Source: Lucifuga dentata (taxonomy: Eukaryota; Chordata; Actinopteri; Ophidiiformes; Bythitidae). From it: a stretch of DNA of 64,000 bases. The translations under genes and the position numbers were made by a program. Each line of letters starts with the position of its first letter. The stretch's first letter is position 1. Location: NCBI GenBank assembly GCA_014773175.1, contig VXCM01000323.1, forward strand, positions 887-64,886, in the 5' to 3' direction. Below are positions 54,593-64,000 of the stretch, piece by piece. Below the pieces are notes generated by a model. That model saw only the letters and a list, made by a program, of their open reading frames with translations. It was not told the DNA's origin and made no database searches.

Positions 54593-54786
54593 TTAAAGGA
54601 CCATACCAGTGATTTTGCATGTTTGAGCCCAATAAATACAACCTGCATACATATTACATAACTGCCAACCATTTTCCAAAACATACTACTGGAGTGGTGA
54701 ATATTGTAATTGTTTTTCCTACCTTCCAGACTGCCATTGATTTCAATTCATTCTAGTACGCTACAAAAATCAACTTGTAGAGATTG
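54593..54786. mobile_element. TTAA-family element fragment (left half), copy 4
   Basis: TTAA at 54593-54596 is followed by AGGACCATACCAGTGATTTT, GCATGTTTGAGCCCAATAAA, then the interior segment CTGCCATTGATTTCAATTCA that is shared with copy 1 (near 3118). The right arm is absent, so this copy is truncated at about 54786. Confidence 0.65.
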
Positions 54787-56496
54787 AAGAATGGAGCTGG
54801 ATAATGCGGGCATTTGGCTGTTCATGTCAGGCAATTCAAATGTGCATTGTGAATGAATTCAGATGTACAAGTTTTTTTTTAATCGTTCAGTATCTGCTTG
54901 GTGATGGGACTACTTCTTCACACTTGATTATTCCATGTTTTATTACATTTGTACACCAAGGCACTCATGTTTGTAGGTATAAAAGGGCATACACACAGAT
55001 ATTTGCAGTCACTTACTCACTTTTTTCCTTTGTAATATAAATTCTCACACAACATTCTCATTCACCAGGTCACCACACAAGTCTGTTTGACATCTAATTG
55101 ATAGGGACAAAACTAAAATAGCAAATGCTTTCCAAAAAATTCATCATCAAAACATGCACATTTCCCTGCACCCAGTAGAAAGTTGGCTTTGACACTCACT
55201 TTAGATATTTTTTTCTTTAAACCTAAATATGAGGTGCAACACACATAACAGCGTCTTACACAAAATAACTGCACATTTAGATTGAAAAGCGATCCCAGAA
55301 TCTTAAGCAGATACTCACACAGATAAGAATGGTGACACTTTAAAAGAATATTATAGCTAAGTATGAAAAACTGTTTTCAGATGAGGGTGTTTTCCTTTTT
55401 TAAAATTGAAGCCTTGTTGGGTGTTTTCAGGTGATATTCCAGTGTTGCCACAGTTTATACCTCCAGGTACAAGTCACCAAATACCCGATTTCTTTGCTGA
55501 TATGTGGCACATATTGCACATGAAAAATTATGAATTGCTTAAAAAAAAAAAAGAAGAAAAAAAGAAAGAAAGAAAGCGCATGTAATCAGATATTTTCAAC
55601 TCCACTTTGGCCAAATTCATTTTTGGAAATAAGTTGTATATGTATCAGATATCTACCAACTGTCATCTAAACACACACAGAACAGAATTTCTTCAAATGT
55701 CATGAAATGCGGCACTCTTCTGCTGACTGTCTCTCTACATATGTATGGATGACAGCAGCACTTACACACACTCAAGCTGCAACAAGTGCTCTATCCTTCT
55801 TAGCCTTAAAATATAATGAAGTCATTGCAGCTTCGGGAAGCTTAACAGAAGATGTAAAGAGGATACTGGATTGTTTTAGGTTCGTTGCGCTGCAGTTGCA
55901 AATGCTGACTTCATCAGTTTTTAAAAACATGCAGTTTTCAAAATGGCTTGCAATTTGTTTGGTCTTCACACAACTCAGGGGCATAACTGCACAAATATAT
56001 CTGGCATATACTGAAAGCAGCTTTTGATTCATTCTATATGACAATGACAGCTTCTCCTTTACGTCACAACAGAATCTTTAAATCTACAATTAAAATCATT
56101 TCTTAGAGTTTTCAACAACTTTCCAATATCTTGCCTGATTTCAGCGTGACTGTTGACTGACCTTTAGCTAGCATCACACTGTTTAATAACACACTATCGC
56201 TTTGTTTGCAACAGATTTGGAACTAATTATCCCCAAATTGCAGAAACATATGGCATCTTATCTCATTTCCCAAGTCAGTGGGCATTATCCTTGAAATGAA
56301 TTGCAAAGTGTATGGTTCATTGAGGTTGACAGTTTGGGACAATATTTACCACTTTAGATCTCCCTCTTCCTTGTCATTGACAGGTAATTAGTGGACGCCT
56401 TTAGGCTTAACGGGTGGAGTATTCCCACCTCCCCTCTCTCCTCAGATAGCCTCTCTCTCTCTCTGCTCCTCAGAGCTCTACTGCTTTTTAATTATA

Positions 56497-56625
56497 CCAC
56501 CAACTCTGTGGATGTGGTGGTGTGTGTTTGTGTTTGTTTTTTAGGGGAGGGGTATATGGANCCACCAACTCTGTGGATGTGGTGGTGTGTGTTTGTGTTT
56601 GTTTTTTAGGGGAGGGGTATATGGA
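56497..56625. repeat. 64-bp exact tandem duplication around a single N (probable assembly artefact)
   Basis: Positions 56497-56560 and 56562-56625 are identical, from CCACCAACTCTGTGG to GGGGTATATGGA, with one N at 56561. It is the third example of this signature in the window. Confidence 0.87.
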
Positions 56626-57427
56626 TGTAGTTGTGCATTTGGGTGTGAGGCTATGTTTGAATGTCTCTGTGCATCTGCCATCCTTCAGGTTAAAACTCTA
56701 TCTGAGGACACTACTGCAGCAGAATGTGGCTGAAGGCTGCCACACAATAAAAACAAATCATCTATGTCAGAACAGGCATCTGAGACGGCCGAATATGACC
56801 CAGTTTATCCCAATTCAGTAAACACGGCACTTTATGACTGTGGATGCTTAATGTCTTGGTGATTTGCTTCTAATTGGAGTATCTTAGGAATGCCTTGTGT
56901 ACAATTCCGCAATAACCAGTGCAGGGTTTAAATGACTTAACTTCAAAATCAGCAGTACAAGAACTGCTCATTACTGTGTTGACCCGTGTCTCCTTGAGGA
57001 GGGTGGCCGATTGGGAAAATTTCCAATCCACATTTGACACACAAACAATTGGAGGTTAATTGTATGAGTGTTAAATGTCAAAGTCAAATGGCATTAACAT
57101 TTGAAGGGTGTTAAGATTTCATTAGTTCATTTTATGCTGCATAATGGATAGCTATTGTGTTGTGTGTGTGTCTGTGCAGTCTATGTGTGTATCATTTATA
57201 CATGTATTCAAGGCTGTGAATATGTGCATTGCTGTATGTATGTATATACATGCAGGTTTATATTACTGTGTGAATCATAAGCATTGACATTTCATGGAAA
57301 TGCATATTATCTTCCACAGTGCAAAGGCATAGAGGAATTTTACTTCTTACTCCCTGGGGAATTGCATCTTTCTCTCTCTTTCCAGCTTTGTGAAACAAAC
57401 AGGCCTGTGATGCAGCGGTGAGAGGCC

Positions 57428-57607
57428 TTGAATGCTAAACACATCATAAGAAAGGAAGGGAGGAAGGAGAGCGAAGAAGGTGGGAGACAAAAAGAGAACT
57501 GGAATTGGAAGGAGAAAAGGTGTGATACATCAAAAAATTTACAAATGAAGGGACTGGAGGAAATATATAGAGGCAAGACAAGTGGACAGAACCAGGAAGT
57601 AGCGTTT

Positions 57608-57656
<49 letters not shown>

Positions 57657-57720
57657 CAGCAGGCAGGAAGAGGGTGATTTTAAGAGAAGGAGAATCAGAA
57701 AGAAAAATAGGCCTATCACT
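57428..57720. repeat. Purine-rich tract with (GA)n and (GACA)n
   Basis: The + strand is strongly purine-biased over roughly 290 bp, with AAGGAAGGGAGGAAGG near the start, a perfect (GA)n run at 57610-57639, then GACAGACAGACAG. The long frames on both strands (Glu/Arg-rich and Ser/Leu-rich) are products of this composition and not genes. Confidence 0.8.
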
Positions 57721-59285
57721 GGCAAGAAATCAGCAGGCCCTTGGGACCTCAGTCCATTTCCTCTGGGTGAGGGACAGAGGAGATTTGTTTCCTTTTGTAG
57801 AAGAGCAAATGAGTCAATCCTCTCCATCTCCTGTGTAGTTTCTGTGCTGGACAAGTTGTCCACAACTCAGTCTTTTGAGTCCTATTCATCTTTTGAGGGT
57901 GACATCTGCCTGAGGACACCAAGGTCTTTTCTGACCCTGTTAGCAGAGAGCCTGAGTCACAACACTTTTTGCACCCCACTCTGGATGCACAATTTTCTCC
58001 CCATCTAAGTTGCTTCAGTTCACCAAAGATTGTCTTTTACTCTCAAAGCCTCTGAATCATAGAGGATCCTCTGCCACCCTTACAAACCTCTCCGCAGGCT
58101 GTGCTGTCTGCTTTTGCTGCATAACATGTTGTACTTCTGACGCTGCACCACATTGAAGAAATTAATGGAGGCATCTAGCTCAGCTCTTGCTCAGTTCCTT
58201 TCCACATATATTTAGCGAATTCCTCATTTTCTCTGTGATGTGCCACACTCTTATCAGGTGAGCTGTAATATATTTTCAGCCCACTATTTCCTGAGAGCTA
58301 CTGTAGAAATGAAAGCTCTGGTCTGTCGACTTCTTTGGGTAAAATAACCCTTTTAAAATTAGGTAATTTTCACACATTTTATCTGGATCTTTAACAGTGT
58401 CTTATGAAAGTATGTCCTATGAAATGTAGTTTAAAAAAAAAAATCCCTGCCAGTAGCTACCGCATAAGCTTTCATCAGTTCTCCAAAATCAGCCCAAACA
58501 GGTGTGAAATTTTAAAATAATAAATGGTAAAAAAGTAGAAAGAGCAAACTACAGAAATATATGCAAGTTGTGATTTTGCAAATCAGTCCAAGTAGCAGCA
58601 ATGAACTCCAGAGTTTACATTGTTCATTTCAGGGCTTTGGCTGATGACATCCTTTCAACATGTATGTCTTGAGCATACTGTAATAATAAGGGTATATTCC
58701 TGGAAAGGTGAACAAGTGAAGTCAGCATTAGAAAATTGTGAAAGTATTGAAAGCCTGCTGTTTGAGGCAGGTTCTTTGCTGAGCTCAGTAAAGCTTATCT
58801 GAATGAATATGTCTAAATATTAGATCTGGGGTAGAAAGACTTAACTTACTTTGTCAACTTTTGTGACAGCTGCTGACATCTTATTTCTGAAGTCAGTTAC
58901 TGTGCCTCCAGCTTGACATGACATTAGGTCATTATGGCCTAGTCATAAGTTCAATCTCTTCCTCCTGCTCCTCCAGAACAATCACATGACATTAATCAAA
59001 GCCTGCGCGCTTACTGGCACATATTTGATCTCTCGCTCTAGTAATAAAGAAACATGATTCAACATTGAAAATTTCCAATCAAGACACTCATAACCCTCTA
59101 CACAGTGTTCTGATTTCTTGTAGCTTTTCTCCCTTTTTATCCACATGCACAGGCTTACTGTAAGTCATATTTACGATGTTTTTATGTACTTTGTTACATT
59201 TTAATTTACCATTCAAATACTACAGTATGAAGAGCAAGATGCATCTAATGTTTTATCTTGTTAAACCTCTAATATATGAGGAGTC

Positions 59286-59756
59286 TTAAAAGGCAGGATT
59301 ATATTTAAACATTTACTCCACAAAATTTGTGTATGCCGGTTGGCTGTTGCACATATTCTGTGATGTTTGAAGTGTTGCTTGTGCATATTTTCAAGAAGCA
59401 ATGTTTGCAAGATGTATTCACAAGAGGTGATACCTGCAAAAATCAACTTTTGTCAAGTGATGCAAGAAGTACAATAACACTGACAACCAGAAAAAGGGCT
59501 AAAAGGTTTGAGGTAGAGTACTCTGAAGAATTTGTTTCATGGCCTCATGTGTCATTTCTATTATCACCTCTACCTTTGCCCCAATATTAGATAAAATGCT
59601 TATCTCCAGTGCTGACCAGTGATATTCATGTTTTACTGTCATATTGTCCCCTAGTGGATTTAAGTACGTAGTGGGTATCGAAGCAACACTGTTTGTTCAG
59701 CAACTGGGTGCAAAAGCAAATACATATTTAAAATTCAATATAATCCTGCCCTAAAA
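59286..59756. mobile_element. Possible inverted-repeat element, about 470 bp
   Basis: The left boundary TTAAAAGGCAGGATTATATT (from 59286) is mirrored by TATAATCCTGCCCTAAAA (ending 59756), giving termini of about 20 bp with one or two mismatches. No clear target duplication is visible (TTAA on the left, AAAA on the right), there is no coding sequence, and there is no second copy in the window. It may be a MITE. Confidence 0.45.
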
Positions 59757-60651
59757 CATTAAAGGAATATCACATTGTCATTTAAAAAACACACACACAT
59801 ACACTTGTACTATTCCCCTCACTCCCTGTATCAGCCTCTCCTCCTCTTTCCCTCTCACTTGTCCATTTTTCCTGGCTCTTTTTTATGTGGCTTAAGTGAG
59901 CCAACTGGCTGGGTTGAAGCTTCCTCCCATGTGCTAGTTAATCTGGCCTGTCCTGCTTTATCTTCCACCTTTGCTTCTGGTCTACAAATCACAAGTCTAT
60001 TGACTCCCATTTCTATCCTCCTTTTGCTCCTCTGGCCTTTTTCATGTCCTACAGCATGTACCTCCTTCCAAAGGGAGTGGGGAGTTCTTTGCGATTAGCT
60101 TCCTGTGTTCTGTGTCTCAGTTCTTTACTTCATCACCCCCACCCTGGTTTCTGTCAGTCTGTTGCAAGCTGCTTTTTTCCCTCTCATTCTTCTTCCTGCA
60201 CTACATGGGGTAATTAGAGATAAATTAATAGAACATTAGGATGCTGTAAGAGGCAGGTTGCCCAAGGTCAGGGCTTATAGTGGAGGACAGACATGCAAGA
60301 AAAACCAAATAAGAGTGTTGACTAGAAGATACAATATGCAACCTTGTGCAATCCACTGCTACTTGCTGAAACACACAAAGATGTTCTGATATGCCAAATT
60401 ATCCCAGAAAATTGATGTTGAACAGCTGGTGATATGACAGGCTTTACCTGCATCAGAGCAAATTAAAGATGAGATGCTGATTGGAGAAATCTTTAGCTCA
60501 CAAATCCGAAACCAAAGTGCTGCTTAGGTTGATGTTGAGTTTGTCTAGGTCCTATATATTGCTCTTCATGTTCAGACCTATGAGTGTGTGTTTTACTGAA
60601 TCAATATGCTCTCCTCTTCATCAGCAGGGATTTTAAAGCTGACCTTGAGTA

Positions 60652-61026
60652 GCTCTTGACCCATCCATCTATCCACTTTCTAAACCTGTTTGTCCTGTTG
60701 AGGGTGATGGGGAGGCTGGAGCCTATCCCAGTGGTCATAGGGCGAGAGGCGGGGTACACCCTGGACCGATCGCCAGTCTATTGCAGGGCTGACACAGAGA
60801 CAGACTAACACATTCACACTCTCATTCACACCTACAGGCAATTTAGAGTTCCCAATTCACCTGACATGCATGTCTTTGGAGGTGGGAGGAAGCCGGAGTA
60901 CCCGGAGGGAACCCACGCAGACACGGGGAGAACATACAAACTCCACACAGAAAGGCCCAGGACCTTCTTGCTGTGAGGCAACAGCACTAACCACTGTGCC
61001 ACCGTGCCGCCCTGGGCTCTTGACCC
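60652..61026 (-). mobile_element. tRNA-derived fish SINE, near full length, 11-bp target duplication
   Basis: The element 60663-61015 (353 bp) is flanked by the direct repeat GCTCTTGACCC (60652-60662 and 61016-61026). On the minus strand it begins with a tRNA-like head containing the polymerase III A box TGGCACAGTGG (complement of 60991-61001). A conserved body follows, then a LINE-like 3' tail (GGGATAGGCTCCAGCC) and a short GGATAGATGGAT end. The B box expected about 40 bases after the A box is missing: the sequence goes from AGAAGGTCCTGG straight to GCCTTTCTGTG. This copy is therefore probably transcriptionally dead. The 22202-22446 insert is a truncated member of the same family. Confidence 0.85.
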
Positions 61027-61554
61027 CCACCTCTCTATTGAAGCTACCCAGAGGCTAACAATAATAAACTGGTTTTACTGGGTGCAGGTAGTGCAGGTAT
61101 GACACTTTGTAGCTGTTAAATCTAAAAAATCTAACACACAGAAACCTGTTCAGAGAATCTAATCAATTTCTCACATCAATCACAATGTTTAACCTTTCAC
61201 TGAAAACCCAAAAGACTCTCATTTAGAAATGATCCCTCCTCCCTGTTCCTGCCTCTCCCTCCCCCTCCCTCCCTCCCCCTCTTTTATCAGTGACATACAT
61301 ATCATGTTTTTGGGGGAAACAGTCTCATCTAATGCGCATGAAACGGAGAGAAAGAAGACATTCTAATTACTCTGCAGTGTGTTTGCAAGTTGCACCATCT
61401 GCGAGCTTCTGCTGTTCCATCAATTAGAATTCTTAGATCAACAAGACTGGGGTTTTACTGCACTGCCAGTGTTTACTGGAATCTGCTGAAAGAGCACCAG
61501 CTTTCACAAGTTATAATTACACTACCACCGTACTCCTCTCTCAACAGCAGGAAA

Positions 61555-61574
61555 TCTTTCTCTCTCTCTCTCTC
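61555..61574. repeat. (TC)n microsatellite
   Basis: Short TC run in intron 12; no further significance seen. Confidence 0.85.
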
Positions 61575-64000
61575 TGAGTGTGTGTGTGTTTCTCTCTAAT
61601 TATGGCTATTTCTTATTTGGAAATGTAGCTTTCTGCATTCCTGTCTGTCACTGCTAGCCGTATTGCTCTGTGAAAAACACTGTAAATTTGACTTAGCAGT
61701 TACAAGTCCTCGGAGAAACAGTCCATTATTTTGGAGAAATCTCTTTGTGAAACACAGACAAGGTATCCATGGAGCCTTAAAAAAGATGACGCGTGACTGC
61801 AATAACTAAGATTTCTGAAGATAGGAGCTCTGGTCGTCTTCCAGTACATCTGCAAATTTCATTTAAGAATGGGAATGTAATCTGAACAAATTACAGAAAA
61901 TTAGCCTTAACTATGAGGTATAAGGAGTATAATAAGACAGATTTTGACATCTGATGATTACTCTGGAAAAGCATATGAACTGAGGACAAACTAGACATTC
62001 AGAGATGCAATAGCATCCATCAACACTGGTTTATATACTTAGGTGTGATGCTGATGTGTGCTTTGTGAACCTTGTGTAAATTAACTCAACAACAAAAAAA
62101 AGGTCTCTATGCCAAAACAAGACCAAAACAAACTGTATCTGTCACTATGTTTACATGCATCTTAAAACTTCTACTATACTTGGATTAAGGTAATATATAG
62201 ATTTTTTTTCTTCAAATGTCATGCAAACATTTTTTTTTTTTTTTTTTTTAGATTGAAATCATCATAAATTGAAGTAATCTTAGTCTGAGTAACACCTAGA
62301 TTGTACAATTGTGAATTGATTCATTCAGGCATGTAAATATCATAATCGGAGTAAGCCACTTCTGCATCATTTCTTGACTAGTTGACTCTCCTCATTTCCT
62401 ATTATGCAACAAATCATTTGAACCAGTTCATCCATGTACACGTCCTACTCACACTTACTTACGCTTAATTCGATACAGAACATAGCATATATATTTTTCC
62501 TCATTTAAAGATTTATAAACTATATTTGGTCTAATATATCTGTTTTTTTCTGTTTTGGTTTATGAGTAGGTCTTTCATCTTTAATCTTATAGCTGCATCA
62601 TAAATGCCCACCTTGATACTCCTTAGGACACATTCAGCCCTGTAGCACCATAAGTTATACACAACTGTGTATACTGCATCTCCAGCAGTTTTTGGCATGC
62701 AGTATTCTGTGTTATGACTGCAGAAATATGGAATCCTCTCTGTTCTTTCACACTCACCTCTTGAGTTCATAATTCTGTCTGCCCACCCACTGCTCCTGCA
62801 GTCATCTTCTCCCCCGCACTTCACTACGCATCTAATCTCTTTGGAGTCAGATGGAGAATGAACATTATTTTCCTTCCGTTGCATAAATATAAACAATTTC
62901 CCATAGCTATATTTTTCTTTTTAGATGTCATCATAATTCAGTGTTCAGCATGCACACATCTGGACAGCACAGAAGAAAATATGCCTACGTCTGTAGAAGT
63001 TTGGCATATATACTGAAGTACATTGGTATTTTTATATGCAGATCATGGCAGACTGGACTAATGCCTCACAGGACACTCACTGAAATTCCCACCATAGCTA
63101 CAACCACAGTAGCTGATGTGTTGAGTGCCAGAATATGTAGTCTTATGTGTCCTGTTCATGGATTTCCAGCACTAAGCCTTTAGGCTGTAAGTGAAGGCTT
63201 GTTTCCTTTGCACCATGTTGGTCATTATGTATTCTGATCCCAATCCACTTTGATTCTAATGATATCTGCATTGAAATAGTTAGCATGTTGGCTCTGTTCT
63301 GTCTAATAGCTACCTATAGAGCAGGACTGGACTACTATAATGACAATAAAGGAGAGCAAACCTGCTCCACAAGACTGGAATCTTAATGCCTTTTCAGGCC
63401 TGCCTAAGGGAAGAAGGGACAAAGAAAAGGAAGAACCAAAGAGGGATGTCGCTGTAGATGGGCAGTTAGAAGTTGTGTGTGGGTAGTTTCCAGAAACAGT
63501 TTAGTTGTGAGGTAACAAGCAATGCCCTGATCCAGATTTTTTTCTGCGGCCTCAAAATTGAATCAGAATTAGAAAGCAAATAATGACTCAATCTGTCTAC
63601 ATTGATTTTATGGATTGATCTGGATTGATCTGATGAATATCTTCATTTTTAAGCATATAATTGAATCCAATATTGAGTCTAAAAAATACATTTTGCAGCA
63701 TTTAGCAGCTACTTTAAGTAACTCTGCCAGTGGCTTCCAGAAACGTAATTCATTCTCTGCATGTGTCATAGTGGGACACAGCTACACTTCATGAGCCTGA
63801 TTGGATGAGCTGCACTTGCTTGGTGCAGCTGTGGTTTCCATGTTAGAGTTGAATAAGTCAGTTTATTGATTTATTCAGTGACTGTGAGAGAGGGATGAAC
63901 AGAAATAACAATCAGCAATTTCCAATTATTCAGTTTTGATACTGTCTTGTGATAAGTGATAATTTCCCTTGACTTTGGCTTCTTTTTATGACTGGATTTA

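Larger units (their letters stand above)
48864..64000 (+). other. adgra2: Intron 12 of adgra2, at least 15.1 kb, running off the window
   Basis: Begins GTAAGG. I looked for the conserved continuation of GAIN (VALASIQLPP-like), the GPS (HL/T-type) motif and the transmembrane helices in the translated frames and saw none. All frames here are short or follow simple repeats. Contents described separately: a TTAA-element fragment, a half TTAA element, an N-marked 64-bp duplication, a purine tract, a possible 470-bp inverted-repeat element and a tRNA-derived SINE. Single Ns lie at 50107 and 52320 beside poly-A. Confidence 0.7.

Noticed and set aside
57386..57417. 32-nt candidate exon with a strong acceptor (TTTCTCTCTCTTTCCAG) and a GTGAGA donor
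   Set aside because: It is open in the needed phase but encodes LCETNRPVMQ, which does not resemble the GAIN sequence that should follow exon 12, and it would leave phase 2 with no partner in the window.
57428..57863. Glu/Arg-rich + frame (136 codons) and Ser/Leu-rich - frame (139 codons)
   Set aside because: Both follow from the purine/pyrimidine bias of the tract; there is no codon or domain signature of a real protein.
59775..60098. 107-codon + strand frame with hydrophobic stretches
   Set aside because: I checked it as a possible transmembrane exon of adgra2. It has no match to the known helices, and its Leu/Ser richness follows from CT-rich DNA.
62531..62896. 121-codon minus-strand frame
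   Set aside because: It is the longest repeat-free frame in intron 12 but resembles no family I know, and no splice partners or start context support it.
1..64000. CRISPR array, operon, prophage or other prokaryotic system
   Set aside because: Regular spliced exons, microsatellites, a SINE and an LTR show vertebrate nuclear DNA; no spaced identical repeats of CRISPR type were seen.

Overview
This window is eukaryotic nuclear DNA, almost certainly from a ray-finned (teleost) fish. It contains one large, intron-rich gene on the + strand: the 5' part of adgra2 (GPR124), an adhesion G-protein-coupled receptor. The fish assignment rests on the receptor sequence, on fish-type interspersed repeats (a tRNA-derived SINE with a conserved LINE-like 3' tail, TTAA- and TA-flanked inverted-repeat elements, a solo LTR) and on many GT/CA microsatellites. 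The species cannot be named.

Gene layout. Twelve coding exons were delimited by joining reading frames across splice sites: 575-792, 13902-13973, 26054-26125, 27532-27603, 27788-27859, 28050-28213, 34362-34575, 41772-41936, 45462-45681, 46165-46314, 48083-48244 and 48630-48863. Together they give 1815 nt, an uninterrupted 605-residue N-terminus. In order these are a signal peptide and Cys-rich LRR cap (exon 1), four leucine-rich repeats on four 72-nt exons (2-5), the C-terminal LRR cap (6), an Ig-like domain (7-8), a hormone-receptor domain (9) and the start of the GAIN domain (10-12). The rest of GAIN, the GPS cleavage site, the seven-helix domain and the cytoplasmic tail are not in the window. 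In other vertebrates this receptor works with RECK to promote Wnt7 signalling in brain endothelium and dorsal root ganglion development; its LRR and Ig region is what is present here.

Region by region. 1-574 is 5' flank and/or 5'UTR. 793-13901 is intron 1, with a TTAA-flanked inverted-repeat element and a solo LTR. 13974-26053 is intron 2, with another TTAA element, a DR1-type motif and a pair of TA-flanked elements in opposite orientation. 26126-34361 holds exons 4-6 and two larger introns. 34576-48629 holds exons 7-11 and their introns. 48864-64000 is the start of intron 12 (at least 15.1 kb), with repeats but no exon I can recognise.

No operon, CRISPR array, tRNA or rRNA gene, or intact transposase or reverse-transcriptase gene was seen. 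No new multi-gene system is present. The points most worth a second look are the inverted transposon pair whose one arm keeps the empty site of a SINE insertion in the other, a GC-AG intron in the GAIN region with a possible 33-nt microexon inside it, and sixteen single-N junctions, three of them flanked by exact 64-66 bp duplications that look like unmerged assembly overlaps.
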